This document shows positions 44,975 to 56,639 of a DNA stretch of 64,000 bases, piece after piece. The notes below the pieces were generated by a model. The model was not told where the DNA came from. It searched no databases and saw only the letters and a list, made by a program, of their open reading frames with translations. A program made the position numbers and the translations under genes. Position 1 is the first letter of the stretch. Every line of letters starts with the position of its first letter. The stretch is from positions 4,948,501 to 5,012,500 of the forward strand of contig JBBBDQ010001684.1 in assembly GCA_037127315.1 (NCBI GenBank). Reading direction: 5' to 3'. Source of the stretch: Ascarosepion bandense. Taxonomy: Eukaryota > Mollusca > Cephalopoda > Sepiida > Sepiidae.

Positions 44975-45245
44975 TTGACTGAAACACAAAAAACAGAGAA
45001 GGACTTCTTTTATAATTGTTTCTCACAAGCAAGGAAGTACTGCCACTGGTGCACAGGGGGTTTCAGTGAGAGAAGAGAAAAAAAGAAGAAAGAAAGAGAA
45101 CAATGTACAGGGGATGTTGAAGAAAGGATAAGAGAAAAATGTAAATCAAGGAGATAGAAGATGACAATTGATGTTGCGCTTAAACTTTTGGAGATTGTGG
45201 CTATTAGGGAAGCAAGTATATGAAATGGAGTTCAACTGGCAAATT
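44975..45245 (-). mobile_element. CR1/L2-type LINE 3' fragment
   Basis: Blocks CAAGCAAGGAAGTACTGCCA, CTGGTGCACAGGGGGTT and TTAAACTTTTGGAGATTGTG-then-AAGCAAGTATATG match 34305-34560. Breaks off at about 45245. Confidence 0.65.
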
Positions 45246-46125
45246 CACTTAAATCACTGGGTCTCTTAGCATTTTTTTCTTTTTTAAAACACAGACTCCC
45301 AGGTTTCACTTGATTCACTTCTTTTTTTTTCTGTTTGCTTCATTTATGAAAAACAGTCCAGCATATCCACAAGTGTCAGTTAAAAATAAAACCACATTTT
45401 AACGCTTTTGGGATGAAATTTTCATGTGTTCTGGTCTCTTTAAAAACTTTCACCTTCTTGTCAAAATGTTTGTTACCTTCTAAAATTATTCGCTGGTCGG
45501 TCTTTTTACATATCTTCCAAAGAGGCTCAAATGGTTTTCAAATTTATGTGGGTGATCAATAAATTGAAAGTATATATTTTTCAAATTTGTAAAAGAAATC
45601 ACAAACCATTCACCATGATCAAATCATTTTTGGTGGTTCTTTTAAGCTCGTTTTATAATTAGATGTTTTAACAAACAAATGTATCACAACAAATTTATTT
45701 TTCATTATCCCTCTCGTTTTCTTTTCAATCCACCTTTCTTAAAACTAAGTGCAAATGACTGAACAAGGCTGTTATAATATTTTAATTATTTTATTCTAAT
45801 TTTTAATTATTTTATATTAATTTCAAATCCTTTTTTATAAAAAATAAAGCCTGAAAAAGTGTCATGTAAGTTCAGTGGTGATAAAATAAAAGCCTGCGAT
45901 TTTCCAAGAAACTGTAAATAATGTCAATGTCTCATTACATGAATTAGGATAAAAAGTATTTCTTCAGTCATTTGTGTTGGATATTTTCTCTCTTACATTA
46001 AAAGCAAATAGATAAGAGAATTAACAAATAATTGCTGGTCTGAATCAAATTTTGATGTTTGCAACAGGCATCCTCTAAGCAATATGCTAAGAAAGAATAT
46101 TTTGATCCTAGATCAATTTTTTTTT
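45246..46125. other. Unassigned AT-rich stretch
   Basis: No feature recognised. Confidence 0.4.
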
Positions 46126-46300
46126 TTAATCATATCACCCCGAGCAAGGCGGTAACGCCACTGATGTGCAGGGACTATGTAAAAGTGAAAAGATTGGAAA
46201 AGAGAAAACCGGAAACAACATCCTAAACAGAGAACAAGGGACGAGCCTTTTCACCTGTTCAATAGATGAGAGTGGAGTGTGAACCGGGCGATAGTTTAGT
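46126..46300 (-). mobile_element. CR1/L2-type LINE 3' end
   Basis: TCATATCACCCCGAGCAAGG at about 46131 is the inverted 3' terminus seen at 63275-63300, followed by the inverted AACAGGGAACAAGGGATGAG and GAACCGGGCGATAGTT blocks. It abuts a plus-strand copy of the same LINE family. Confidence 0.7.
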
Positions 46301-46309
46301 CTATCTACA

Positions 46310-47115
46310 TTGCCCAAACTCTAACATTTGTCCGTCCTTAGAATATTGCTGCCACATATGGTCTGTTGCACCTGCTATTTACCTTGAGCTTCTTGATGAA
46401 AGCCAAAAAATCAGCAATATTATCAGTCCTGATCTGGTAGCTTGGCTTCAGTCATTTTCTTACTGCCTCTCTCAGTCTTTTCTATGAATACTTTCCTGGT
46501 AATTGTCCAGATGAGCTCTTCACCCTGATGATTCATCAATATTATTGGTCCTGACCTGGCATCTTCAGTAACTTTCTCACTGCTACAATGTAGCTTATCT
46601 GTGCCTTTTCTATAAATACTTTCCTGGTAATTGTCTAGATGAGCACTTCAGCCTGATGAATCATCAATGTTATTGGTCCTGACCTGGCATCTTCAGTCAC
46701 TTTCTCTCTGCTATAATATAGCTTCTATGTGCCTTTTCTATAAATAGTTTCATGACAATTGTTCAGATCACATCTTTGCTATGGTACATAGACTTCTTGA
46801 ATTTGAGTGCAGTAGTAGACTGGCATCGAAATCTTACCAATTTACAGCTGAGCTGACTAGATATTGCCGTAAGTTTTATCCTAAGTTTCTTTTCTTGCAC
46901 TTCTCACTTGTGGAAATCCCTTTCTGCTCAAACTTTCCAGCCAATGAGCAAAAACTCAAATGCAATGTCAAACGCTATCTATTGTCTCTCTGATTACTCT
47001 TTTGTCTTCCCACTTTTATTCATGTTTCTGTTCCTAACTTTTCCACACTCAGTAACCTCTTGTGTCTTAGTGACTTTACTGCCTTGAATGAGATGAAACC
47101 GATTAAAAGTCATCT
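46310..47115 (+). pseudogene. CR1/L2/Jockey-type LINE C-terminal region
   Basis: The plus strand reads SLEYCCHIWSVAPAIYLELL, ISNIISPDL, then, in shifting frames, LCLFYKYFPGNCPDEL and finally TSHLWKSLS followed by CNVKRYLLSL, the typical end of this LINE group. A block of about 130 bp is triplicated at 46440-46760, so the protein would contain repeated YKYF segments. Multiple stops and frameshifts; no function. Confidence 0.7.
46440..46765. repeat. About 130-bp tandem triplication inside the LINE remnant
   Basis: Two and a half units share TTTCCTGGTAATTGTC-AGAT, GATGATTCATCAAT-TTATTG and GTCCTGACCTGGCATCTTCA. Confidence 0.8.
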
Positions 47116-47340
47116 AATTCTTAAAATGTGAAGAATACTGTTATTTTTGACGGGTAGCATGATAGTCCTGTATTAAAAGAACACAAAAGAAACTGTTATC
47201 TATGCAGAAATAGATGAAAAAATGATAGGGCCAAAGTAATAAGATAGGGCCGAAGTAATAAGATGAAAGTAATATTTTATTATACATCATTTGATGTGAA
47301 TGAAATTGTGGTGAACAGGAAGTTGTCTCTTAAATGACTT
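47116..47340. other. Unassigned spacer
   Basis: A short direct repeat (GATAGGGCC-AAGTAATAA) lies at about 47225-47262; nothing else. Confidence 0.4.
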
Positions 47341-47364
47341 TAAAAAGAATGACATATTTGAGTT

Positions 47365-48083
47365 TCTGCGCATGAGGATCGACGCAGATCTTCTTGTTGA
47401 AAAACAATTTAAAAGTGATATACGTATATTAACCAATCAGAGAACCGAAAAATATATTTGAAAATGATTCTCTTTTGATTTCTAAAAAAGTACAAGTACG
47501 AGTGATTTTGTCTTTTATATTCAGGGGACCCAATTCAGTGCTTCCCTCGAGACAGGTTAGGCAAGCACTATTGGCTTACCTTCTCATTTCCTGTCTCTTG
47601 TTGCTTTCTCTATCTTTCCTTCTTCTTCAAAAAAAGAACATTTCGTAAAGCCAGATACAAAGAAAAATACACAGAAAACGAACATTTAACTAAGCGTTTA
47701 CATCAAAGACATCAATGACTACAAATTATACCCCGCTCAAATCATACACAATTATCTCGTCAAATATCAATCTATTACTATCTTCACACATTCAACAATC
47801 TAAACTCTTCTTACTAACCTCGTACCAGACAAGGAACATTTTAAAACTCTTTTTATCAGCCTTGAACCAAACAAAGAACATTACTAAACTTTTCTAGGCA
47901 ACCCTGTACCAGACATAAGACATTATTCATTTTGTAAAATACAGAATTGTTAATGTTTATACACAAAAAATTATTTTAATACATCTTGATTGTTTCTTAT
48001 ATTTATGTACATTTCTTATGGTGGACTAAACAAGCCAAACTAAATCAAATTCAACCAATAATAAAATTACAGTCCACCACAAA
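47365..48083 (+). mobile_element. Possible diverged LTR-like repeat
   Basis: The order of landmarks (TGCGCAT--GG, GACGCAGATCTTCTTGTTGA, AACCAATCAG, TTTTATATTCAGGGG, a C/T-rich middle) parallels LTR-like family 2 at 7118 and 25931, but identity is low and the ends are not defined. Confidence 0.35.
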
Positions 48084-48309
48084 GTTATTGAGTCTACAAA
48101 GTAAATTTGTTGCGGATGCTATATTGGCCCGATATTGAATGATGGAAGACAACAACAAAGAAAACGAAAATTTCAGTAAAAATAAATACTGCCAAGTTTA
48201 TTTTTATTAAAGAAAATACATAAACAAAAATATTGTTACAGTTCAATGGGCAAAAAACAAAGCAAAAAAAATATCTGCAAGCTCATATAGAGGTTGAGAA
48301 TAACGTTGT

Positions 48310-51300
48310 CCTGAGAAGGACAGTCTTGACAGTCGCTGGGAAGAGTTGTCCTAAAAAGGACAGTTTCGTGGTCATTGGAGAGCATTGTGTTGTAAAGGAC
48401 AGTTTCCTGGTCATTGGAGAGCATTGTCTTGTAAATGGCAGTTTCGTGGTCATTGGAGTGCACTGTCTTGTAAAGGACAGTTTCGTGGTCATTGGAGTGC
48501 ACTGTCTTGTAAATGGCAGTTTCGTGGTCATTGGAGTGCACTGTCTTGTAAAGGACCGTGGTCATTGGAGTGCACTGTCTTGTAAATGGCAGTTTCGTGG
48601 TCATTGGAGTGCACTGTCTTGTAAAGGACAGTTTCGTGGTCATTGGAGTGCACTGTCTTGTAAATGGCAGTTTTGTGGTCATTGGAGTGCACTGTCTTGT
48701 AAAGGACAGTTTCGTGGTCATTGGAGTGCACTGTCTTGTAAATGGCAGTTTCGTGGTCATTGGAGTGCACTGTCTTGTAAAGGACAGTTTCGTGGTCATT
48801 GGAGTGCACTGTCTTGTAAATGGCAGTTTCGTGGTCATTGGAGTGCACTGTCCCAGCAAGGACAGTTTCGTGGTCATTGGAGTGCACTGTCTTGTAAATG
48901 GCAGTTTCGTGGTCATTGGAGTGCACTGTCTTGTAAAGGACAGTTTCGTGGTCATTGGAGTGCACTGTCTTGTAAATGGCAGTTTCGTGGTCATTGGAGT
49001 GCACTGTCTTGTAAAGGACAGTTTCGTGGTCATTGGAGTGCACTGTCTTGTAAATGGCAGTTTCGTGGTCATTGGAGTGCACTGTCTTATGAGACAGTTT
49101 CGTGGTCATTGGAGTGCACTGTCTTGTAAATGGCAGTTTCGTGGTCATTGGAGTGCACTGTCTTGAGACAGTTTCGTGGTCATTGGAGTGCTGTCTTGTA
49201 AATGGCAGTTTCGTGGTCATTGGAGTGCACTGTCTTGTAAGGACAGTTTCGTGGTCATTGGGAGTGCACTGTCTTGTAAATGGCAGTTTCGTGGTCATTG
49301 GAGTGCACTGTCTTGTAAAGGACAGTTTCGTGGTCATTGGAGTGCACTGTCTTGTAAATGGCAGTTTCGTGGTCATTGGAGTGCACTGTCTTGTAAAGGA
49401 CAGTTTCGTGGTCATTGGAGTGCACTGTCTTGTAAATGGCAGTTTCGTGGTCATTGGAGTGCACTGTCTTGTAAAGGACAGTTTCGTGGTCATTGGAGTG
49501 CACTGTCTTGTAAATGGCAGTTTCGTGGTCATTGGAGTGCTGTCTTTATGAGACAGTTTCGTGGTCATTGGAGAGCATTGTCTTGTAAAGGACAGTTTCG
49601 TGGTCATTGGAGAGCATTGTCTTGGCAAGGACAGTTTCGTGGTCATTGGAGTGCACTGTCTTGTAAAGGACAGTTTCGTGGTCATTGGAGTGCACTGTCT
49701 TGGCGAGACAGTTTCGTGGTCATTGGAGTGCACTGTCTTGTAAATGGCAGTTTCGTGGTCATTGGAGAGCATTGTCTTGTAAGGACAGTTTCGTGGTCAT
49801 TGGAGAGCGTTGTCTTGTAAAGGACAGTTTCGTGGTCATTGGGTACACTGTCTTGTAAAGGACAGTTTCGTAGTCATTGGAGTGCACTGTCTTGGCAAGG
49901 ACAGTTTCGTGGTCATTGGAGTGCACTGTCTTGTAAATGGCAGTTTCGTGGTCATTGGAGAGCTTGTCTTGTAAGGACAGTTTCGTGGTCATTGGAGTGC
50001 ACTGTCTTGTAAATGGCAGTTTCGTGGTCATTGGAGAGCATTGTCTTGTAAAGGACAGTTTCGTGGTCATTGGAGAGCATTGTCTTGCAAAGGACAGTTT
50101 CGTGGTCATTGGAGAGCATTGTCTTGTAAAGGACAGTTTCGTGGTCATTGGAGTGCACTGTCTTGTAAATGGCAGTTTCGTGGTCATTGGAGAGCATTGT
50201 CTTGTAAAGGACAGTTTCGTGGTCATTGGAGTGCACTGTCTTGTAAATGGCAGTTTCGTGGTCATTGGAGAGCATTGTCTTGCGAGACAGTTTCGTGGTC
50301 ATTGGAGAGGCATTGTCTTGTAAAGGACAGTTTCGTGGTCATTGGAGAGCATTGTCTTGTAAAGGACAGTTTCGTGGTCATTGGAGAGCATTGTCTTGTA
50401 AAGGACAGTTTCGTGGTCATTGGAGAGCATTGTCTTGTAAAGGACAGTTTCGTGGTCATTGGAGAGCATTGTCTTGTAAAGGACAGTTTCGTGGTCATTG
50501 GAGAGCATTGTCTTGGCAAGGACAGTTTCGTGGTCATTGGAGAGCATTGTCTTGTAAAGGACAGTTTCGTGGTCATTGGAAGGCATTGTCTTGTAAGGAC
50601 AGTTTCGTGGTCATTGGAGTGCACTGTCTTGTAAATGGCAGTTTCGTGGTCGTGGAGAGCATTGTCTTGTAAAGGACAGTTTCGTGGTCATTGGAGTGCA
50701 CTGTCTTGTAAATGGCAGTTTCGTAGTCATTGGAGAGCATTGTCTTGTAAAGGACAGTTTCGTGGTCATTGGAGAGCATTGTCTTGTAAAGGACAGTTTC
50801 GTGGTCATTGGAGAGCATTGTCTTGTAAAGGACAGTTTCGTGGTCATTGGAGAGCATTGTCTTGTAAAGGACAGTTTCGTGGTCATTGGAGAGCATTGTC
50901 TTGTAAAGGACAGTTTCGTGGTCATTGGAGAGCATTGTCTTGTAAAGGACAGTTTCGTGGTCATTGGAGAGCATTGTCTTGTAAAGGACAGTTTCGTGGT
51001 CATTGGAGAGCATTGTCTTGTAAAGGACAGTTTCGTGGTCATTGGAGAGCATTGTCTTGTAAAGGACAGTTTCGTGGTCATTGGAGAGCATTGTCTTGTA
51101 AAGGACAGTTTCGTGGTCATTGGAGAGCATTGTCTTGTAGAGGACAGTTTCGTGGTCATTGGAGAGCATTGTCTTGTAAAGGACAGTTTCGTGGTCATTG
51201 GAGAGCATTGTCTTGTAAAGGGCAGTTTCGTGGTCATTGGAGTGCACTGTCTTGTAAATGGCAGTTTCGTGGTCATTGGAGAGCATTGTCTTGTAAAGGA

Positions 51301-53012
51301 CAGTTTCGTGGTCATTGGAGAGCATTGTCTTGTAAAGGACAGTTTCGTGGTCATTGGAGAGCATTGTCTTGCTGAGACAGTTTCGTGGTCATTGGAGTGC
51401 ACTGTCTTGTAAATGGCAGTTTCGTGGTCATTGGAGAGCATTGTCTTGTAAAGGACAGTTTCGTGGTCATTGGAGAGCATTGTCTTGTAAAGGACAGTTT
51501 CGTGGTCATTGGAGAGCATTGTCTTGTAAAGGACAGTTTCGTGGTCATTGGAGAGCATTGTCTTGTAAAGGACAGTTTCGTGGTCATTGGAGAGCATTGT
51601 CTTGTAAAGGACAGTTTCGTGGTCATTGGAGAGCATTGTCTTGTAAAGGACAGTTTCGTGGTCATTGGAGAGCATTGTCTTGTAAAGGACAGTTTCGTGG
51701 TCATTGGAGAGCATTGTCTTGTAAAGGACAGTTTCGTGGTCATTGGAGAGCATTGTCTTGTAAAGGACAGTTTCGTGGTCATTGGAGAGCATTGTCTTGT
51801 AAAGGACAGTTTCGTGGTCATTGGAGTGCACTGTCTTGTAAATGGCAGTTTCGTGGTCATTGGAGAGCATTGTCTTGTAAAGGACAGTTTCGTGGTCATT
51901 GGAGAGCATTGTCTTGTAAAGGACAGTTTCGTGGTCATTGGAGAGCATTGTCTTGGCAAGGACAGTTTCGTGGTCATTGGAGGTCACTGTCTTGTAAATG
52001 GCAGTTTCGTGGTCATTGGAGAGCATTGTCTTGTAAAGGACAGTTTCGTGGTCATTGGAGAGCATTGTCTTGTAAGGACAGTTTCGTGGTCATTGGAGAG
52101 CATTGTCTTGGCAAGGACAGTTTCGTGGTCATTGGAGAGCATTGTCTTGTAAAGGACAGTTTCGTGGTCATTGGAGAGCATTGTCTTGTAAAGGACAGTT
52201 TCGTGGTCATTGGAGAGCATTGTCTTGTAGGAATGGATTTCGTAGAGTCATTGGAGTGCACTGTCTTGTAAATGGCAGTTTCGTGGTCATTGGAGAGCAT
52301 TGTCTTGTAAAGGACAGTTTCGTGGTCATTGGAGAGCATTGTCTTGTAAAGGACAGTTTCGTAGTCATTGGAGAGCATTGTCTTGTGCAAAGGACAGTTT
52401 CGTGGTCATTGGAGAGCATTGTCTTGTAAAGGACAGTTTCATGGTCATTGGAGTGCACTGTCTTGTAAATGGCAGTTTCGTGGTCATTGGAGAGCATTGT
52501 CTTGTAAAGGACAGTTTCGTGGTCATTGGAGAGCATTGTCTTGTAAAGGACAGTTTCGTGGTCATTGGAGTGCACTGTCTTGTAAATGGCAGTTTCGTGG
52601 TCATTGGAGAGCATTGTCTTGTAAAGGACAGTTTCGTGGTCATTGGAGAGCATTGTCTTGTAAAGGACAGTTTCGTGGTCATTGGAGAGCATTGTCTTGT
52701 AAAGGACAGTTTCGTGGTCATTGGAGAGCATTGTCTTGTAAAGGACAGTTTCGTGGTCATTGGAGAGCATTGTCTTGTAAAGGACAGTTTCGTGGTCATT
52801 GGAGAGCATTGTCTTGTAAAGGACAGTTTCGTGGTCATTGGAGAGCATTGTCTTGTAAAGGACAGTTTCGTGGTCATTGGAGAGCATTGTCTTGTAAAGG
52901 ACAGTTTCGTGGTCATTGGAGAGCATTGTCTTGTAAAGGACAGTTTTGTAGTCATTGGAGAGCATTGTTTTGTAAAAGACATTTTCGTGGTCATTAGAGA
53001 GTGTTGTTCTCG
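48310..53012. repeat. 39-bp satellite, about 120 copies
   Basis: Unit: GACAGTTTCGTGGTCATTGG then AGAGCATTGTCTTGTAAAG. Two main variants alternate: type A (GAGCATTG) and type B (GTGCACTG); TAAATGGCAG occurs after GTGCACTG only, whereas TAAAGGACAG follows either. From about 48430 to 49550 the array is mainly GTGCACTG units whose linkers alternate AAAGGACAG / AAATGGCAG, a 78-bp dimer. From about 49560 on, type A monomers dominate with isolated B units. A secondary variant (CTTGGCAAGGACAG) and small deletions recur. Because 39 is divisible by 3 and the unit lacks in-frame stops in several frames, long open frames exist on both strands; I regard none as a gene. Sharp start at about 48310 and end at about 53012. 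Confidence 0.97.
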
Positions 53013-53525
53013 TAAATATGGGGTGTATCCAAAAGGAGTTTGGCTGGTGTGCAGCCTAAATCTTTCTTTACTATATTCCTGGTAGAAACTAATAATATTG
53101 ATTTGTCTTCGATACATTTAGACGTGTCAGATCTCATTGTCAGGAAACTTTTTAGGGATCTGTGAAATTTTTCAAGTAGATCGTTTGCATAGAGGTTATA
53201 ACCCGTCATTTTATTATGCTTAGAGCCAAGTAAATTGTTCATTTTTCGAAATAAAAATTATTGAAATTGTGCTCCACGGTCGGTTGAAATTACTGGTCGT
53301 GTTCCAAAAGTTGCAATTCAGTCTTTTAAAATCGCTCTGCGACTGTGTTGGCTGTATTTGATTGGTAGGCGGTTGGCCGTCGGGAAAATCGATCGATGAT
53401 GGTCAGCAGGTACTGGTAACCTTGATATATTGGCAGAGGTCCTAAACTATCGATGTTTATGTATGAGAAGCGGGTGTCGGGGTTGGTGAAAGTGCTAATA
53501 AGGGATTTTGTGTGGCGATTTTTTT
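52994..53525 (-). pseudogene. Gypsy-type integrase fragment abutting the satellite
   Basis: Minus strand: INIDSLGPLPIYQGYQYLLT, TIIDRFSRRPTAY (first D), then in another frame ISTDRGAQFQ (second D) and, in the 53242-52994 frame, LLEKFHRSLKSFLTM (E), LVSTRNIVKKDLGCTPAKLL. This is the integrase core of a Ty3/gypsy pol. Two or three frame changes and a stop disable it. The reading frame ends with a stop at the first bases of the 39-bp satellite, so the rest of pol has been replaced or displaced by the array. No LTR for this element is identified. Confidence 0.8.
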
Positions 53526-53604
53526 TAGTGTGGGAGGAATATAAGGTCTGGAGGTGTTTAGTGTAACATCACAGTAGAGACTCTTGTCGATCACCAAGAG
53601 GCCG

Positions 53605-53875
53605 GAACACCTAGGTTTTACCCATGCCCCCCTCTGAGGCAGGATGTGACAATTTTTTTTTTAACGTGGGGAACACGAGCGCGTATACTCTGGTCAAAAT
53701 TTACCCAGCCCCCGCATACGTGGGATTGGGAACTATGCATTGTTTTTGCAGCGGAAAAAATGAGCTTTTGCCCATGACCCACTTCTGAAGCAGGATGAAA
53801 CACAAGATCAGTTTTTTAATGTTTGTAACCCAAGCGCTTATACTTGTGTCAAAATTTACCCAGCTCCCAAATACT
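53605..53875. repeat. About 145-bp tandem duplication
   Basis: Two units share TTTTACCCATG-CCC-CTTCTGA-GCAGGATG, GCG-(T/C)ATACT-TGTCAAAATTTACCCAGC and the spacing between them. Unknown origin. Confidence 0.75.
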
Positions 53876-53904
53876 ACTTTTCATTTTTGTTGCTTTATTT
53901 TAGA

Positions 53905-54230
53905 CTTCTTTGTCTTGAAGGATGTGCATTGTGGTGCGGTCGATATCAACGTGGAACAAAAAATCGGGGAGCCGAGTTCGAATTCCAGTTGAATTCCTTG
54001 CATTCACTTACGCGCAAATACCCTTGGGAAAAGTATTAATCCATCTCTTCCCTCCAGTTATGGGTTAAATAACAGGACAGATTGGGTTCTATGACCTTAG
54101 ACGGCAACTAGTCTTCCGCAGAAATTAATGGCAATCTACTGCCGGATAATCTTCTACCCAGTCAATCATGTCTCTTTCGAGACATGATCGCCCAAGCGTG
54201 TATCTCGTATGGCACTTAACTGACTATGTC
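53905..54230 (+). mobile_element. tRNA-derived SINE, full-length-looking
   Basis: Head: GGATGTGCATTGTGGTGCGG (A-box region) and GCCGAGTTCGAATTCCAGTT (B box, about 53971-53990). Body: CATTCACTTACGCGCAAATA, AGTATTAATCCATCTCTTCC, GTTAAATAACAGGACAGATT, GCAATCTACTGCCGGATAAT. It ends in the CGTATGGCACTTAACTGACT block. Pol III promoter boxes are inside the element. Confidence 0.85.
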
Positions 54231-54364
54231 TTGAATCGGTTTTATAACGACGCTAAGCTTTTTCGCCCAGTTGTTTTTAAAAATGTGGGTGTGCTGACAG
54301 GATAGGACACATTCTATTGAAGCTGATATTCTCGGTTTTCCTTGACTCGAAGCAGTATTTATTT

Positions 54365-54455
54365 TGTATTAAATCTATTGGTAGAATGTATTAAATCTAT
54401 TGGTAGAATGTATTAAATCTATTGGTAGAATGTATTAAATCTATTGGTAGCATGA
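54365..54455. repeat. 22-bp tandem repeat, 4 units
   Basis: Unit ATTAAATCTATTGGTAGAATGT, the last ending in GCATG. Confidence 0.95.
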
Positions 54456-55080
54456 ATGAACTGATTTTCAGTTAGTTGTTTTTTTACTCCTCTTTTCAAA
54501 ATCAAATAAAAATCTTATTATATCTGATATGATTTTATTGATGTTCGACATCTGTAAAAAAAAAGAGGTGGTAAATACTTTCTTTGTATTTTATTAAAGA
54601 AGGCAATAAGACAGATATGCTTTCTTAGTATTAAAACAAATACATTATTATAGTGTTTTTATTTTCTTTGTCTGAAGAGTTCCTTTTTTTCTCTTTTTTT
54701 TAACCCTGCATTCCAGTTATCTTGTTTTATTTTCCCTTATTTGGCTCCATTATTCTTGTTATTTATTTGCGTTGGATTTTTCCCCCTTTACTCCTTATTT
54801 CATCAGATCCCGTTCTGCCTGTTATCTTCTTTCTCTTGGCGGCGGCGGTGGTGGTGGTGGTGATGCGGACATCTCCATCTTTCTTTCCCTTGTCATCCCC
54901 CACTTTCTTTCTTCCCACTTCTCATTTTCACAACATAGATGTCAACGAGCATTCACCCTGCACCGGCCTTAAATATACACACAAAGTCTGTGATGGAATG
55001 GAAATCATTCTTTGAGTTATCGATCTAGCAAATAAAATGACTCATCAAAGATCCCAGCCACTGAGTCAGAGAGGATATAC
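54456..55080. other. Unassigned stretch with (GGC/GGT)n
   Basis: A short GGCGGCGGTGGTGGTGGTGG run lies at about 54839-54863, inside a T/C-rich segment that yields two overlapping open frames (54722-55015 and 54772-54972). Neither has a motif; I do not call a gene. Confidence 0.4.
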
Positions 55081-55084
55081 ATAA

Positions 55085-55210
55085 GAAATGGGTATAGGCG
55101 ATATCAATCTTGTCGCAATAACCTTGGACCAGGTTTGTATGGCTTAGAGCCTACAACCCTGAAGCTAAACATTATTGCACTTGATCATTACTAAGTGGCT
55201 GAATCTTTCA
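55085..55210 (+). mobile_element. Possible 5S rRNA-derived SINE head, diverged
   Basis: GCCTACAACCCTGAAGCTAA-ACATTATTGC and GATCATTACTAAGTGGCTGA follow the order of 5S rRNA (CTGAAGCTAAGCA..., GGTCAGTACTTGGATGGGTGA). Weaker than the copies at 36.5 and 42.8 kb, and no clear tRNA part follows. Confidence 0.4.
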
Positions 55211-55552
55211 GAAAATTAGAAAGAAAAAATATATTGTTTATAAAACTGTATTTTTTGAAAGGAGTGTCGTTGAATAATCCTTGTGGCTTTTAATGGAGGT
55301 GTCTAGGCGAATCTTGTCAGACACTTCACACTTCACAACTGAAACAGACACGCGCATATATTAAATGCGAGCAAAAGCGTCCAGTGAAAACCCAGTTACA
55401 AACTCTGTACACTGTCTATACAGTCTTTAACGTCACGATCTTTCATGCACGCATCACATCACATCACATAAACCAAATATCGTACTGTTAAAAGTTCTGA
55501 TAAAAATTTCAGCCAATAACTCTGTCATACTATGAACGTATTAATCTACTCC

Positions 55553-55612
<60 letters not shown>

Positions 55613-56005
55613 TAATTACTTAGTTTTTTGGTTATAATAAAATTAAACCAGTACACAGTTGCATTAAAAGTATTCAATACAGTTATATTGTAGAACTTTT
55701 GAATATTTTTCATTTATAAATGAGTTTTTTACGCAACCTGGGTTTCTAACATGTGGTGTCTTCGGGCGATTTGCAATAACTGATTTTACCGTTTTTTTAA
55801 GAACACTCCCGTAACGGAGATATTTTGAACGCACACTTTTCAAAATTAGAAGAAATTATAACCTTTTTCATCCATGGTTGTATGAACCTAATAGGTATTT
55901 TATATGGTTCCACTTAGTCATAATTTCTGTTCTTTCATTCAGTAATTCACTTTTGTTTGGGAATAGCGTGATAGCTATCTTTTCTTCCTGGCAGTCTATA
56001 TATTT
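55211..56005. other. Unassigned stretch with (TA)n
   Basis: A (TA)n tract lies at about 55556-55609. Nothing else recognised. Confidence 0.45.
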
Positions 56006-56009
56006 TGTC

Positions 56010-56335
56010 ACCCTTGTAAGGCTTGGGATGTGCGTTGTGATGCATTGGATATCGGCTCGGCACGAGAAATCGGGGGAGCCGAGTTCGAATTCCAGCCGAA
56101 TTCATTGCATTTACTTACTCGCAAATACCATTGGGAAAGGTATTAATCCGTCTCTTCCCTCCAGTTATGGATTAAATAACAGGACAGATTGGGTTCTATA
56201 GCCTTGGTCGGCAACCAGTCTACTGCAGAAAGCAATGGCAATCTACTGCGGAATAATCTTCTGCCCAGTCAGTCATGTCTCTTTCGAAACATGATCGCCC
56301 AAGCGTGTATCACGTATGGCACTTAACTGACTGTA
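56010..56335 (+). mobile_element. tRNA-derived SINE, full-length-looking
   Basis: Same structure as 53905-54230: GGGATGTGCGTTGTGATGCA head, GAGTTCGAATTCCAGCCGAA B box (about 56082), the body blocks and the GTATGGCACTTAACTGACTG end. Confidence 0.85.
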
Positions 56336-56454
56336 AGGCTTGGCTGGTTTACTATATTCCACGTTATGTCTGGGTCTTTTCTGTATTTTAATTTTAATTT
56401 TCAAATTTCACACGTGGCTAGCCAATTTTGTCGCGTAATAATTCGTTTACAAAT

Positions 56455-56500
56455 AATACACACGCGCGCGCGCGCACGCACACACACACACACACACACA

Positions 56501-56548
<48 letters not shown>
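56455..56548. repeat. (CG/CA)n(TA)n compound microsatellite
   Basis: CGCGCG, then CA, then TA dinucleotides. Confidence 0.95.
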
Positions 56549-56550
<2 letters not shown>

Positions 56551-56639
56551 AGTAAATAAGGAACGAAGAAAATTTTGCAACGTCCAAATCATTAATTTAA
56601 AACAGTGCTCGATGTATAATATAGAGCTGTGAATATTTA

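Noticed and set aside
48310..53012. CRISPR-like array
   Set aside because: There are no unique spacers: the unit is a contiguous 39-bp tandem repeat, and the surrounding DNA is eukaryotic.
48233..53117. Many long open frames (up to 484 codons) on both strands across the satellite
   Set aside because: They arise because the 39-bp unit is divisible by 3 and lacks stops in several frames. They overlap on both strands, differ only by frame, and have no similarity outside the array.
54722..55015. 97-codon frame with a hydrophobic start, possible small secreted protein
   Set aside because: T/C-rich sequence and a (GGC/GGT)n run explain both overlapping frames; no similarity, and no gene context.
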